Origin: Flavobacteriales bacterium UBA6693
Lineage (GTDB): Bacteria > Bacteroidota > Bacteroidia > Flavobacteriales > Weeksellaceae
NCBI GenBank assembly: GCA_002454815.1
Contig: DKJL01000007.1
Location: forward strand, 62,001 to 126,000
DNA: 64,000 nt
Direction: 5' to 3'
Positions 33,250 to 42,154 of this stretch are shown here, piece after piece. Position 1 is the stretch's first letter. Each line of letters begins with the position of its first letter. Both the position numbers and the translations under genes were made by a program. Under the pieces are notes generated by a model. It ran no database searches. It saw only the letters and a list, made by a program, of their open reading frames with translations, and was not told the origin of the DNA.

Positions 33250-33345
33250 TGGGCGCACATTTCCGGCTTTCCGCTGCAATTCCTCGCCCCTCCGCCTGGC
33301 CAACGCCGCTGCGGGATTCCCGCTGCAATCCGGGGCGCGGGTCCA
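33250..33345 (+). repeat. GC-rich intergenic repeat, copy C
   Basis: TTTTTTTGGGCGCACATTTC begins the element, followed by CTTTCCGCTGCAATTCC and, about 45 nt later, ATTCCCGCTGCAATCCGGGG. The direct CCGCTGCAAT pair is the family hallmark. Confidence 0.7.
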
Positions 33346-33532
33346 TCGATATTCAGTTTCGATATTTGCAGCAGAGTTCTTAGCGTTTTATTTCAGCGCG
33401 GAGGCCATTAATAATTCTTCTCAACTTCACGTGTGCCTTGGTATCGTTTTTGCCGCATTTCAGCCGCATTTTGCACACGGGGCAGCAGTATTAAAATTAT
33501 CAGAGTCAATTTCTTATGCGCCAAAAATTCCG

Positions 33533-33540
33533 TAATTTTG
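33533..33540 (+). promoter_or_regulatory. -7 box of uvrA
   Basis: TAATTTTG is an exact -7 box. It lies downstream of the earliest in-frame start (33516), so the start at 33576 is the one transcribed. Confidence 0.6.
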
Positions 33541-33575
33541 CACTTTCCGAAAAAATACATCTCGGACCTTTTTAC

Positions 33576-36407
33576 ATGAAAGATTCCAAAGAATATATAG
33601 AAGTTTACGGTGCCCGTGAACATAACTTAAAAAACATCGACGTTAAAATCCCCCGCAACGAACTGGTCGTCATCACCGGTCTTTCCGGAAGCGGTAAATC
33701 TTCATTGGCTTTTGATACGATTTTCGCCGAAGGTCAACGGCGTTACATCGAAACTTTTTCTGCCTACGCACGCCAGTTTTTGGGCGGCCTCGAGCGTCCC
33801 GACGTGGACAAGATCGACGGCTTGTCGCCGGTGATCGCCATTGAGCAGAAAACCACCAATAAAAATCCGCGCTCCACCGTCGGAACCGTTACGGAATTGT
33901 ATGACTTTCTGCGTCTGCTTTTTGCGCGCGTTTCCGATGCGTACTCGCTCAGTTCCGGCAAGCGCCTCGTCAGCTACACCGAAGAGCAGATTCTGGAAGC
34001 CATTAAAGACAATTACAAAGAAGAAAAAGTGATGCTTCTAGCACCGGTGATCCGCTCCAGGAAAGGTCATTATCATGAGCTTTTTGTACAGATGGCAAAG
34101 AAAGGCTACGCCCAGGCACGCATTGACGGCGAAATAAAAGACATTGAATACGATCTGAAATTAGACCGTTACAAAACACACGATATCGACATCGTGGTCG
34201 ACCGCTGGATTATCGGGGAAAGTGCTTCGGAAAGCCGGATGCCGCAATCCCTGAAAACTGCGCTGCAAATGGGCGAGGGTATTATTGGAATCCAAAAACT
34301 GGGCACCGATAACATCGAATACTTCTCACGAAATCTGATGGATGCCGAAACCGGATTTTCCTTAGCGTTGCCCGAACCGAACACTTTTTCATTTAATTCG
34401 CCCAAAGGCAGTTGCCCTTACTGTAAGGGGCTCGGCACCGTGAAGCGCGTAAACACGGACTATTTCGTAACCAATTCTAAACTGTCGATCAGCCAGGGCG
34501 GGTTGTTGCCGCTGGAAGACATTAAATCCAACAAATGGATTTTAGGTCAAATTAAAAACATTCTTGAGATTTTCGGTCTGACGCTCAACACGCCGATAAA
34601 AGATATTCCCACCGAAGCGTTGGATTATATCTATAACGGTTGCCACAAAGAGTTTAATAAAGACCTGAAATATGCCGGCATCAACAAAAAAATAAAAGTG
34701 AATTTTGACGGTCTGATTTCCTTGATCAACGATATGATCGATGATAAGGAAAGCTACGATGCGGTACTCCTTGAACGTCACTTTACCACAGAAGAAACCT
34801 GCCCCGAGTGTAATGGTACGCGTCTGCAACCTTCAAGTCTGAGTTTTAAGATTGACGGTAAAAACATTGCCGAAGTTAATGCACTCTCTCTGGGGGATCT
34901 GGAACAATGGCTGATCGATATTGAAGACCGCTTCACCAAGAAAAACAAAATCATTGCCCACGAAATTTTAAAAGAAATAAAAACGCGTTTGCAGTTTCTG
35001 CTGGATGTAGGTTTGGAATATCTCAGTCTCAGTCGCAGTTCCCGTACACTTTCGGGTGGGGAGTCGCAGCGGATTCGTTTGGCAACACAAATCGGTTCAC
35101 AACTGGTAAATGTGCTCTATATTTTGGACGAACCGTCCATTGGTCTTCATCAGCGCGATAACGAAAGGCTGATCAATTCCCTTAAGAATTTACGCGATAT
35201 CGGAAACTCCGTCCTGGTGGTGGAGCACGATAAAGACATGATTATGGAAGCCGACGAGGTGCTTGACGTGGGTCCGCGCGCCGGGAAATTTGGTGGCGAG
35301 GTTTTGTGGCAGGGAAAACCGCAGGATTTGCTGAATGCCGATACCATCACCGCAGATTATCTTACCGGAAAGCGAAAAATAGCAGTCCCCGCCGAGCGTC
35401 GCGTTGGGAATGGAAAGTCGCTCGTGCTGAAAGGTGCCAGCGGCAATAATCTGAAGAACGTAAACCTCGAGATCCCTCTGGGAAAATTGGTGGTAGTTAC
35501 AGGGATTTCCGGCAGCGGAAAATCTTCGCTGATTAACGGGACACTGTATCCGATACTGAACAAACATTTCTACCGCAGCGTGCAGGAACCTTTACCTTAC
35601 AAAAAGTTTGAAGGCATTGAAAACATTGATAAGATTGTGGATGTGGACCAAACGCCAATCGGGCGCACGCCGCGCTCCAATCCGGCAACTTATACCGGCA
35701 TGTTTACCGATATCCGGAATCTTTTTGCCGAACTTCCTGAGTCCAAAATCCGCGGTTACAAGGCAGGACGTTTTTCATTTAACGTAAAAGGCGGCCGCTG
35801 CGAAACCTGCCAGGGCGGCGGCTTAAAGGTGATTGAAATGAATTTCCTGCCGGATGTTTATGTGCATTGCGAAACGTGTAACGGAAAACGATTTAACCGC
35901 GAAACGCTGGAGGTTCGTTATAAAGGAAAATCTATTTCTGATGTGCTGGAAATGACGATTGATGAAGCAACCGATTTCTTCCAACCGATTCCGAAAATCT
36001 ATTCAAAAGTGAAAACTTTGCAGGACGTTGGTTTAGGTTACATCACGCTGGGGCAACAGTCGACAACGCTGAGTGGTGGAGAAGCGCAACGCATCAAGTT
36101 GGCAACAGAACTTGCCAAACGTCAGACGGGAAATACACTCTATATTCTGGACGAGCCTACCACCGGGCTGCATTTTGAAGATGTGAAAGTCCTCATGGAT
36201 GCAGTAAATAAACTCGTCGAGCTGGGGAACTCTTTTATCATTATTGAACATAATATGGACGTCATCAAACTCGCCGATTATATTATCGACATCGGTCCGG
36301 AAGGCGGGAAACACGGCGGCCAGATCATCGCTAAAGGAACGCCCGAAGAAGTGGCGCGCTCTAAAAAAAGCCTGACTGCCCGTTTCCTGAAACGCGAACT
36401 GGAGTAA
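33576..36407 (+). CDS. uvrA: Excinuclease ABC subunit A
   Basis: DNA-damage sensor of nucleotide excision repair, 943 residues. There are two ABC ATPase modules with Walker [10 protein letters not shown] and GISGSGKSS, and two signature motifs ([24 protein letters not shown]). The zinc fingers are visible as CPYCKGLG.., CPECNGTR and CETCQGGG../CETCNGKR. The N-terminus [20 protein letters not shown] is canonical. The start at 33576 (MKDSKEY) is chosen because the promoter lies after the longer frame's start. It is transcribed singly. Confidence 0.97.
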   Translation: MKDSKEYIEVYGAREHNLKNIDVKIPRNELVVITGLSGSGKSSLAFDTIFAEGQRRYIETFSAYARQFLGGLERPDVDKIDGLSPVIAIEQKTTNKNPRSTVGTVTELYDFLRLLFARVSDAYSLSSGKRLVSYTEEQILEAIKDNYKEEKVMLLAPVIRSRKGHYHELFVQMAKKGYAQARIDGEIKDIEYDLKLDRYKTHDIDIVVDRWIIGESASESRMPQSLKTALQMGEGIIGIQKLGTDNIEYFSRNLMDAETGFSLALPEPNTFSFNSPKGSCPYCKGLGTVKRVNTDYFVTNSKLSISQGGLLPLEDIKSNKWILGQIKNILEIFGLTLNTPIKDIPTEALDYIYNGCHKEFNKDLKYAGINKKIKVNFDGLISLINDMIDDKESYDAVLLERHFTTEETCPECNGTRLQPSSLSFKIDGKNIAEVNALSLGDLEQWLIDIEDRFTKKNKIIAHEILKEIKTRLQFLLDVGLEYLSLSRSSRTLSGGESQRIRLATQIGSQLVNVLYILDEPSIGLHQRDNERLINSLKNLRDIGNSVLVVEHDKDMIMEADEVLDVGPRAGKFGGEVLWQGKPQDLLNADTITADYLTGKRKIAVPAERRVGNGKSLVLKGASGNNLKNVNLEIPLGKLVVVTGISGSGKSSLINGTLYPILNKHFYRSVQEPLPYKKFEGIENIDKIVDVDQTPIGRTPRSNPATYTGMFTDIRNLFAELPESKIRGYKAGRFSFNVKGGRCETCQGGGLKVIEMNFLPDVYVHCETCNGKRFNRETLEVRYKGKSISDVLEMTIDEATDFFQPIPKIYSKVKTLQDVGLGYITLGQQSTTLSGGEAQRIKLATELAKRQTGNTLYILDEPTTGLHFEDVKVLMDAVNKLVELGNSFIIIEHNMDVIKLADYIIDIGPEGGKHGGQIIAKGTPEEVARSKKSLTARFLKRELE

Positions 36408-36482
36408 TTATCTGCTGCGCTTTTACTTTAAAAAAAGAAATTACGAAAGTCACGATTGTTAAATAGTTTAAATAAAAATACA

Positions 36483-36980
36483 GTGAATTACGAGATACGG
36501 GAAATGCAGCCGGAAGACGGCCAGGCGGTACTGGATATTTTTCAGCAGGGAATTGACGGGGGTAATGCCACCTTCGATCAGTCTGTCCCCGTCTGGGAAA
36601 ATTGGGATGCTAATTATCTGAATCACTGCCGCTTCGTGATCGAGGATGAAACCAACAGAGTTGTCGGCTGGTGCGCTCTGCTGCCGGTCAGCAACAGAAA
36701 CTGTTTCCGCGGTGTAGCTGAAGTGAGTATTTACCTCGACAATGCTGTGCAAGGCAAAGGACTGGGAAAAATGCTGCTGAAAAAACTGGTTTTGGCAAGC
36801 GAGGAAAACGGCTTTTGGACTCTGCAGGCCGGTATTTTTCCTGAAAATGAAGCCAGTATCGCGGTTCATAAAAAGCAGGGTTTTCAGGTGGTCGGGACGC
36901 GCCGGAAAATCGGTGAAATGAACGGAACCTGGCGTGATATTGTATTATTAGAACGGCGCAGCGAAAGGATCGGATTCTAG
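36483..36980 (+). CDS. GNAT acetyltransferase (phosphinothricin-acetyltransferase-like)
   Basis: A 165-residue acetyltransferase close to the PAT/Bar group: IREMQPEDGQAVLDIFQQGI, then NATFDQSVPVWENWD, VVGWCALLPVSNR, EVSIYLDNAVQGKGLGKMLL (acetyl-CoA loop), and a tail with HKKQGFQVVGTRRK. Natural substrates of housekeeping members are often amino-acid-like compounds. A GTG start at 36483 gives the family N-terminus (M)NYEIREM. The next ATG, at 36504, would cut into it. Confidence 0.85.
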   Translation: MNYEIREMQPEDGQAVLDIFQQGIDGGNATFDQSVPVWENWDANYLNHCRFVIEDETNRVVGWCALLPVSNRNCFRGVAEVSIYLDNAVQGKGLGKMLLKKLVLASEENGFWTLQAGIFPENEASIAVHKKQGFQVVGTRRKIGEMNGTWRDIVLLERRSERIGF

Positions 36981-37062
36981 AAATCTTTGCGGTAAGCTTT
37001 TAATTAAATTAATTTGGCACCAACATTGAAAGTCTTGGTATAGATTACCAAAGATTTTAATA

Positions 37063-37575
37063 ATGAGAAGAATACTTAATTTAATTGTCGGTGTTGGTTT
37101 AATTGCCGCGCTTGCGTCTTGTGGCGCTGCCGATATGAACAATGGGAATAATTATCCTGCCAACCGATATCCAGGCGGCGCGAGCAACGGGACTGTCTAT
37201 CGCGCAGGCGATGGAAATGTCTACAATCGAGGCGAAGTGTACAGGGACCGAAACGGCAACATCTACCAAAACGGGAAGGTTGTAGAACGGAGCGATGTGT
37301 ATGGCAGGCCAGGCATAATTAAACGTGCAGGACAATCAACGGTATATTATCCGAACAGGAACCGTCGGAATCTGCCACCGGGCCAGGCAAAGAAAATTTA
37401 CCGCGGGAAGGCAAAAGATTATGCCAAGGGCAAACACCTTAAGAAATACAAGCGCTGGGATGACGACGATGACGATCAGGACGATGATGATGACCGGTAT
37501 GAAAATAGAAAACAGTACAAAAAAAGTAAGTACTACAAAAAAGGAAAAAAGTATAAAAAACACGATGATGACTAA
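37063..37575 (+). CDS. Lipoprotein with NVY/RGEVY repeats and charge-blocked tail
   Basis: A 170-residue protein with signal peptide and lipobox ALASC (Cys at about 20). The middle contains short repeats around Tyr and Gly (NGTVYRAGDGNVYNRGEVYR, RNGNIYQNGKVV). The last 45 residues alternate a pure acid block (WDDDDDDQDDDDDRYE) with a Lys/Tyr block (YKKSKYYKKGKKYKKHDDD). I know no function for it. The tail may bind cations, cell-envelope polymers or nucleic acid. It is a single gene with terminator. Confidence 0.7.
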   Translation: MRRILNLIVGVGLIAALASCGAADMNNGNNYPANRYPGGASNGTVYRAGDGNVYNRGEVYRDRNGNIYQNGKVVERSDVYGRPGIIKRAGQSTVYYPNRNRRNLPPGQAKKIYRGKAKDYAKGKHLKKYKRWDDDDDDQDDDDDRYENRKQYKKSKYYKKGKKYKKHDDD

Positions 37576-37607
37576 AAAAAACAGCGGGAAATTACCCGCT
37601 GTTTTTC
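37573..37607. terminator. Bidirectional terminator
   Basis: AACAGCGGG (37580-37588) and CCCGCTGTT (37595-37603) form a perfect 9-bp stem with A and T runs on its two sides. It separates the lipoprotein gene from the convergent peroxiredoxin group. Confidence 0.88.
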
Positions 37608-37624
37608 TTTGATGGTGCCTGACC

Positions 37625-37873
37625 TTATTTGTCGATAGAACCCAAAACTTTCTGCGCGAAGGAATTGAGTGCATCACGCTCAGCCATTCCTTTGGCCACG
37701 TCGGCGTGTACTTCCAGAGCACCACAGATATTGGTGATCAGCTCGCCGGTGACATTGAGATCCTCTTCAGTGGTTCCGCGGAACTCGCTGAAGGCTTCCA
37801 GAACTTCCAGCGTCTTTTCAAGATTTTCCGGAGACTGGGTTTGGTAAAACTGTCGGATAACGGGTAACTTCAT
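37625..37873 (-). CDS. Small conserved protein of the peroxiredoxin-thioredoxin operon (DUF6952-like)
   Basis: An 82-residue, mostly helical protein (MKLPVIRQFYQTQSPENLEK, then EFRGTTEEDLNVTGELITNI). I recall it as the DUF6952 type, found after thioredoxin in flavobacteria, but this match is from memory. Its first codon overlaps the stop region of the thioredoxin gene (shared base 37873), so the two are translationally coupled. A role in peroxide or thiol metabolism follows from context only. Confidence 0.7.
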   Translation of the reverse strand: MKLPVIRQFYQTQSPENLEKTLEVLEAFSEFRGTTEEDLNVTGELITNICGALEVHADVAKGMAERDALNSFAQKVLGSIDK

Positions 37874-38181
37874 TACTGTAATTCTTTAAAAAGATTATTC
37901 AGGCTTTCGGCTTGGTTGGATTGTACCTGATTTACAAGTTCTCCATTTTTAAAGATGGCGAAAGTCGGCAGATTATCCACCTTAGCCATTTTTCGGCTTT
38001 CAGGCAATTTTTCTGCATCTACGTAATAGAATGGAATATCTTCGTTTTCCGAAGCCAGTTTTTTAAATTTCGGCTTCATAATTCTGCAGTTTCCACACCA
38101 GGTCGCACCGTACTGTACAACTACTTTCTCATTGTCGGCAACAAGCTGCTGCAAATTGTCTTCTTTTAATTCTGTGTACAT
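37873..38181 (-). CDS. Thioredoxin family protein
   Basis: A 102-residue thioredoxin-fold protein with the active site WCGNC (in YGATWCGNCRIMKPKF, about residue 30) and the cis-Pro loop NLPTFAIF. CGNC differs from the classical CGPC, which changes the redox potential. The start MYTELKED at 38181 is preferred: the longer frame runs back into the peroxiredoxin gene. It is probably the reductant of the peroxiredoxin encoded 11 nt upstream. Confidence 0.88.
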   Translation of the reverse strand: MYTELKEDNLQQLVADNEKVVVQYGATWCGNCRIMKPKFKKLASENEDIPFYYVDAEKLPESRKMAKVDNLPTFAIFKNGELVNQVQSNQAESLNNLFKELQ

Positions 38182-38192
38182 AATTCGGTTAT

Positions 38193-38828
38193 TTATTTTT
38201 GTTGAGCCAGATAATCTGCGGTAGACTTTCTGTTTGCCTGCATGGCATCTTTTCCTTCTTCCCAGTTGGCCGGGCAAACTTCGCCGTGTTTCTGAACATG
38301 CGAATAAGCATCGATCATTCTTAAGAATTCTTTTACGTTTCTGCCCAGTGGCATATCATTCACCGATTCGTGGAACACTTTTCCCGTTTCATCGATAAGG
38401 TAAGTCGCTCTGTAAGTAACATTGGAGCCAGTGAAAGACTCATTGCCTTCTTCATCATAATCGAAATCCTGGTCTACAATACCCAACAGGTTTGCCAGTT
38501 GACGGTGGGTGTCTGCAAGAATTGGATACGTAACGCCTTCAATGCCGCCGTTGTCTTTTGGCGTATTCAGCCAGGCAAAATGAACTTCGTTGGTATCGCA
38601 AGAAGCACCGATAATTTTTGTATTTCTTTTTTCAAACTCGCTCATCGCGTCCTGGAATGCGTGAAGCTCCGTGGGGCATACAAAAGTAAAATCTTTCGGA
38701 TACCAGAACAGCAATACTTTTTGCTGGTTACTGGTCGCTTCTTCAAATACGTTGATTTTAAGATCATCGCCCATTTCCGACATTGCATCGATCGCGACAC
38801 TTGGAAACTTTCTTCCTACTAATGACAT
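38193..38828 (-). CDS. Peroxiredoxin (AhpC/2-Cys type)
   Basis: A 211-residue thiol peroxidase. The peroxidatic Cys is in FTFVCPTELHAF (about residue 52) and the resolving Cys in EVCPANWEEGKD near the C-terminus, so it is a typical 2-Cys enzyme. It reduces H2O2 and organic peroxides in the cytoplasm with electrons from a thioredoxin, most likely the next gene's product. It leads a three-gene minus-strand operon. A palindrome TTATAGTATCTATAA lies about 70-85 nt upstream of the start and may be a peroxide-response operator. Confidence 0.93.
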   Translation of the reverse strand: MSLVGRKFPSVAIDAMSEMGDDLKINVFEEATSNQQKVLLFWYPKDFTFVCPTELHAFQDAMSEFEKRNTKIIGASCDTNEVHFAWLNTPKDNGGIEGVTYPILADTHRQLANLLGIVDQDFDYDEEGNESFTGSNVTYRATYLIDETGKVFHESVNDMPLGRNVKEFLRMIDAYSHVQKHGEVCPANWEEGKDAMQANRKSTADYLAQQK

Positions 38829-38855
38829 AATATTATATTTTTAAAATTTATACTA

Positions 38856-38863
38856 CAAAAGTA
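38856..38863 (-). promoter_or_regulatory. -7 box of the peroxiredoxin operon
   Basis: The minus strand reads TACTTTTG, an exact -7 box 27 nt before the start codon. Confidence 0.55.
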
Positions 38864-38897
38864 CAAAGTTTTTATCAATCAAAAAAGCAATATTAAT

Positions 38898-38912
38898 TTA
38901 TAGTATCTATAA
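38898..38912. promoter_or_regulatory. Candidate operator TTATAG-TAT-CTATAA upstream of peroxiredoxin
   Basis: Perfect 6-bp inverted arms with a 3-nt spacer lie 35 nt upstream of the -7 box. The outer bases TTATA..TATAA match the ends of the PerR box, but the centre differs, so the regulator is unknown. Confidence 0.4.
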
Positions 38913-38973
38913 CACTGGTAGATGCTCCTTATTTCAGATTAAAAACTTACATTCACTCGTAAATTTACAAAAA

Positions 38974-39471
38974 ATGAAACGAGTACTGCTTTTTTTGCTC
39001 ATGGCATTTATCATCATTCAGTTTTTTCGTGTAGAACAAACCAATCCCGAGCCCACGCCGCAGCTGGATTTTCTCCGTATAAAAAACACTCCCGGAAAAA
39101 CTGCAAATTTGATCCGTAATTCCTGCTACGACTGCCACAGCAACGAAACGAATTATCCTTGGTACACGAAAATTCAGCCCTTTGGCTGGTTAATGCAAAA
39201 CCACATTGAGAATGGCCGCAAAGAACTGAATTTCTCCACCTTCGCAACTTACGATACGAAGCGGCAACTGCATAAACTTGAAGAGGCAATCGAAATGGTT
39301 GAAAGTGACGGGATGCCTTTGGATTCATATTTGTTGGGACATCCGGAAGCAAAACTCAGTGCGGAAGAAAAAAAGCAACTCACCAGCTATCTGCAACTTG
39401 TGCGGCAGGACACCAAACTGATGCACGAAATTCCGCGCGGGGTAGAACAGTCTGACTTTAAAATACAATAA
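38974..39471 (+). CDS. Haem-binding domain protein with CxxCH motif
   Basis: A 165-residue exported or membrane-anchored protein with a hydrophobic N-terminus (MKRVLLFLLMAFIIIQFF) and a single c-type haem motif CYDCH (about residue 50) in SCYDCHSNETNYPWYTKIQP. This matches the Haem_bd family common in Bacteroidota. It probably transfers electrons or binds haem in the periplasm. The next gene starts 2 nt after its stop, so the two form an operon. Confidence 0.88.
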   Translation: MKRVLLFLLMAFIIIQFFRVEQTNPEPTPQLDFLRIKNTPGKTANLIRNSCYDCHSNETNYPWYTKIQPFGWLMQNHIENGRKELNFSTFATYDTKRQLHKLEEAIEMVESDGMPLDSYLLGHPEAKLSAEEKKQLTSYLQLVRQDTKLMHEIPRGVEQSDFKIQ

Positions 39472-39473
39472 TT

Positions 39474-39881
39474 ATGGAGATTGATAAAAGTAAATTTTAC
39501 GTCTTTTACGACGGAGAGTGTGGATTCTGCAACTTTTGGGTGCACTGGATTCTGGAACGTGATGATAAGGATAATTTTCTTTTTGCATCGCTGCAGTCAG
39601 AATTAGGACAGCAGTTTTTAAGCGACCGGGGACTTTCTCTGGATGATTTGGACACACTCTACGTTTGGAAACCTCAGGATTTCTATATGCGCAAATCTCA
39701 TGCAATATTTAAAATTACCGAAGTGATCGGCGGCAAGTACGGGTTGATTTCTTATCTGCGCTTTTTGCCCACGCCAATAACCGACTTTTTCTACGACCGT
39801 ATTGCGGAGAACCGTAAGAACCTGGCGTCGCAAACCTGTCCGTTTCCGACACCGGAGCAGCGCAAGAAGCTTTTGGGCTAA
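39474..39881 (+). CDS. DCC family thiol-disulfide oxidoreductase-like protein
   Basis: A 135-residue protein of the DUF393/DCC family: FYVFYDGECGFCNFWVHWIL carries the D-x-x-C-x-x-C signature, then YVWKPQDFYMRKSHAIFKI and the basic YDRIAENRKNLASQ. It has a thioredoxin-like fold, and its redox partner is unknown. It is translationally linked to the haem-binding protein (2-nt gap), which suggests work in the same envelope redox step. Confidence 0.87.
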   Translation: MEIDKSKFYVFYDGECGFCNFWVHWILERDDKDNFLFASLQSELGQQFLSDRGLSLDDLDTLYVWKPQDFYMRKSHAIFKITEVIGGKYGLISYLRFLPTPITDFFYDRIAENRKNLASQTCPFPTPEQRKKLLG

Positions 39882-39929
39882 GGTAAACTACCTCGCTGAT
39901 TAGCTTTTTCTTTCTCTGATGAACACTTG

Positions 39930-40048
39930 CTGCGTGAGGGCGCAGGCGGAAATCCCGCAGACGCGGACGCCAGTCCGTGGCGAGGAATTGTAGCCGGAGA
40001 CCGACCCGGGCCATGGCTGCAGCGCTGGCAAGGGGCACGCCCAAAAAA
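39930..40048 (-). repeat. GC-rich intergenic repeat, copy D
   Basis: On the minus strand it starts TTTTTTGGGCGTGCCCC and contains CGGCTACAATTCC and GCGGGATTTCCGCC. It fills most of the gap before DUF4290 and is open in one plus-strand frame, which falsely lengthens that gene. Confidence 0.65.
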
Positions 40049-40084
40049 TCACAGGCACGCAAAGCGGAAAGCTGCACAAATTCA

Positions 40085-40092
40085 TATCTTTG
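40085..40092 (+). promoter_or_regulatory. -7 box of the DUF4290-murA operon, near-leaderless
   Basis: TATCTTTG is an exact -7 box 5 nt before the ATG at 40098. It decides the start: the upstream part of the frame is repeat copy D. Confidence 0.6.
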
Positions 40093-40097
40093 CATCT

Positions 40098-40742
40098 ATG
40101 GAATATAATACACAGAAAACACAGCTTCAGTTGCCGGAATATGGCCGCATCATTCAACAACTGGTGGAGCGGTGCAAAGAAATAGAAAATCGTGAAGAGC
40201 GCAACCGGCTTGCCGTGGCCATCGTGGACTTTATGGGACAACGCAATCCAATGCTGCGTGATGAGGAAAACTATAAACATAAACTGTGGGACCATCTTTT
40301 TATTCTCGCAAGCTACGATCTTGATGTCGATTCTCCCTATCATATTCCGACTGCGGAAGAACTGAATGTGAAACCTAAACGCATGGCTTATCCGGCGCTG
40401 CAGGGCGAATTTAAGTTCTACGGTAAAAGTATTCTTCAGTTGATTGACAAAGCGATTGAGCTGGAAAATGGTGATGAGAAAGATGCGCTGATCCAGGTGA
40501 TTGCCAATAATATGAAGAAATCCTACAATGTATATAACAAGGAGCACGTGCAGGATGATGTGATTTTCCGTCATTTAAAAGATCTTTCCAATAACCGCCT
40601 GGATCTGACGGTGTTGGATTCTCTGGAAAAAAGCAAGATTTACTACGCCAGCAACCGAACCAATAAATCTCACAACGGCAAGAATAACCTGAACAACCAG
40701 AACAAACGCCGCACCTACCAAAATAATAAAAACAGAAAATAA
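40098..40742 (+). CDS. DUF4290 domain protein
   Basis: A 214-residue protein of the Bacteroidota DUF4290 family (MEYNTQKTQLQLPEYGRIIQ, RLAVAIVDFMGQRNPMLRDE, DHLFILASYDLDVDSPYHIP). The C-terminus is an Asn/Lys-rich low-complexity tail (SHNGKNNLNNQNKRRTYQNN). It sits 2 nt upstream of murA, a conserved pairing in flavobacteria that hints at a cell-wall or cell-division role, though no activity is known. Start ATG 40098 is chosen because a -7 box lies 5 nt before it. Confidence 0.88.
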   Translation: MEYNTQKTQLQLPEYGRIIQQLVERCKEIENREERNRLAVAIVDFMGQRNPMLRDEENYKHKLWDHLFILASYDLDVDSPYHIPTAEELNVKPKRMAYPALQGEFKFYGKSILQLIDKAIELENGDEKDALIQVIANNMKKSYNVYNKEHVQDDVIFRHLKDLSNNRLDLTVLDSLEKSKIYYASNRTNKSHNGKNNLNNQNKRRTYQNNKNRK

Positions 40743-40744
40743 GA

Positions 40745-42052
40745 ATGAGCGGAAGTTTCAGGATCAGAGGAGGAAAGCAGTTGAATGGAGAAATCACGCC
40801 GCAAGGTGCGAAAAATGAAGCTTTACAAATCTTATGCGCCGTCTTGCTCACCGACGAAGTGGTGCGGATTACTAATATTCCCGACATCCACGACGTTAAC
40901 CGTCTCATCGAAATTCTTGGTGATTTTGGCGTAAAAGTATCTAAAAACGGACAGGGAGATTTTTCATTTCAGGCTGATGCAGTAAATTTTGCCTATATAA
41001 AATCAACGGATTTTAAACAGGATGGAGCGCGCCTTCGTGGCTCCGTCATGCTCTTGGGGCCGATGTTAGCACGTTATGGCGAAGCTTATATGCCCACACC
41101 GGGTGGGGACAAAATCGGTCGCCGACGTTTGGATACTCATTTCCAGGGTTTGGTAGAACTCGGGGCTACTTTTAATTACGATGAAAAAGAGCAATATTAT
41201 TCTCTGACCGCAAAGGAGCTTTTGGGTAAATTTATTTTACTGGAAGAGGCTTCCGTTACCGGTACGGCCAACATAATTATGGCCGCCGTACTGGCGAAAG
41301 GCCGGACCCAGATCTATAACGCCGCCTGCGAACCTTATCTGCAACAATTATGTAAAATGCTGAACAGGATGGGCGCCCGCATTTCCGGCATTGGATCAAA
41401 TTTATTGACGATTGATGGCGTAGAAAAACTTGGCGGAACCGAACACCGTATGTTACCCGATATGGTGGAAATTGGTTCCTGGATCGGCTTGGCGGCCATG
41501 ACAAAATCGGAAATAACCATCAAAAACGTGAACTGGGGTGAACTTGGTGTTATTCCTAATACATTCCGGAAACTCGGTATTCAGCTGGAGCGCCGCGGCG
41601 ACGATATTTATGTGCCTGCACAGGATCAGTATAAAGTTCAGAAATTCATCGACGGTTCCATACTTACCGTTTCGGATGCACCGTGGCCGGGCTTTACGCC
41701 GGATCTCCTTTCCATCATTTTGGTTGTTGCCACACAGGCAAAAGGCACGATCCTCGTACACCAGAAAATGTTCGAATCGCGTCTTTTCTTTGTAGATAAA
41801 CTGATTGATATGGGTGCGCAGATAATTTTATGCGATCCGCACCGCGCCACCGTTGTAGGTTTGAATCACGAACATCCGCTGCGCGGCACAACGCTGGTTT
41901 CTCCCGATATCCGTGCAGGGAATGCCCTGCTGATCGCGGCTTTAAGCGCAGAAGGAACATCAATAATTCAAAATATCGAACAAATCGACCGCGGCTACGA
42001 AAATATTGACGTGCGTCTTCGGGCAATCGGTGCCGATATTGAGCGCGTTTAG
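40745..42052 (+). CDS. murA: UDP-N-acetylglucosamine 1-carboxyvinyltransferase (Asp-type active site)
   Basis: First committed enzyme of peptidoglycan synthesis, transferring enolpyruvate from PEP to UDP-GlcNAc in the cytoplasm, 435 residues. N-terminal FRIRGGKQLNGEITPQGAKN supplies the conserved Lys-Asn substrate site. The loop that normally has the PEP-binding, fosfomycin-target Cys reads YMPTPGGDKIGRRRLDTHF, with Asp at the Cys position. Asp-type MurA enzymes (Mycobacterium, Chlamydia) are active and fosfomycin-insensitive, so intrinsic insensitivity is expected. It is cotranscribed with DUF4290, and a terminator follows. Confidence 0.95.
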   Translation: MSGSFRIRGGKQLNGEITPQGAKNEALQILCAVLLTDEVVRITNIPDIHDVNRLIEILGDFGVKVSKNGQGDFSFQADAVNFAYIKSTDFKQDGARLRGSVMLLGPMLARYGEAYMPTPGGDKIGRRRLDTHFQGLVELGATFNYDEKEQYYSLTAKELLGKFILLEEASVTGTANIIMAAVLAKGRTQIYNAACEPYLQQLCKMLNRMGARISGIGSNLLTIDGVEKLGGTEHRMLPDMVEIGSWIGLAAMTKSEITIKNVNWGELGVIPNTFRKLGIQLERRGDDIYVPAQDQYKVQKFIDGSILTVSDAPWPGFTPDLLSIILVVATQAKGTILVHQKMFESRLFFVDKLIDMGAQIILCDPHRATVVGLNHEHPLRGTTLVSPDIRAGNALLIAALSAEGTSIIQNIEQIDRGYENIDVRLRAIGADIERV

Positions 42053-42096
42053 AAATAACAAAACCGATCTTACATTTTAATTTTCAAAGTGTTTAA

Positions 42097-42138
42097 ATAA
42101 AAAAGAACGTCACATTTACTGCGACGTTCTTTTTTATT
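42097..42138. terminator. Bidirectional terminator between murA and the DUF2207 gene
   Basis: AAAAGAACGTC (42101-42111) and GACGTTCTTTT (42123-42133) form a perfect 11-bp stem with A and T runs on each side. Confidence 0.9.
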
Positions 42139-42154
42139 TAGTTGGACAAATTCG

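Larger units (their letters stand above)
33206..33575. other. Intergenic region downstream of tRNA-Ala
   Basis: About 370 nt holding the tRNA terminator, GC-rich repeat copy C (33250-33345) and the uvrA -7 box (33533-33540). No gene is supported. Confidence 0.6.

Noticed and set aside
33178..33535. Two short plus-strand frames after tRNA-Ala
   Set aside because: They run through the tRNA terminator and repeat copy C, so they are open only because of GC-rich repeat sequence.
39927..40097. N-terminal extension of the DUF4290 gene
   Set aside because: The sequence is repeat copy D, and the promoter box at 40085 lies inside it; translation must start at 40098.
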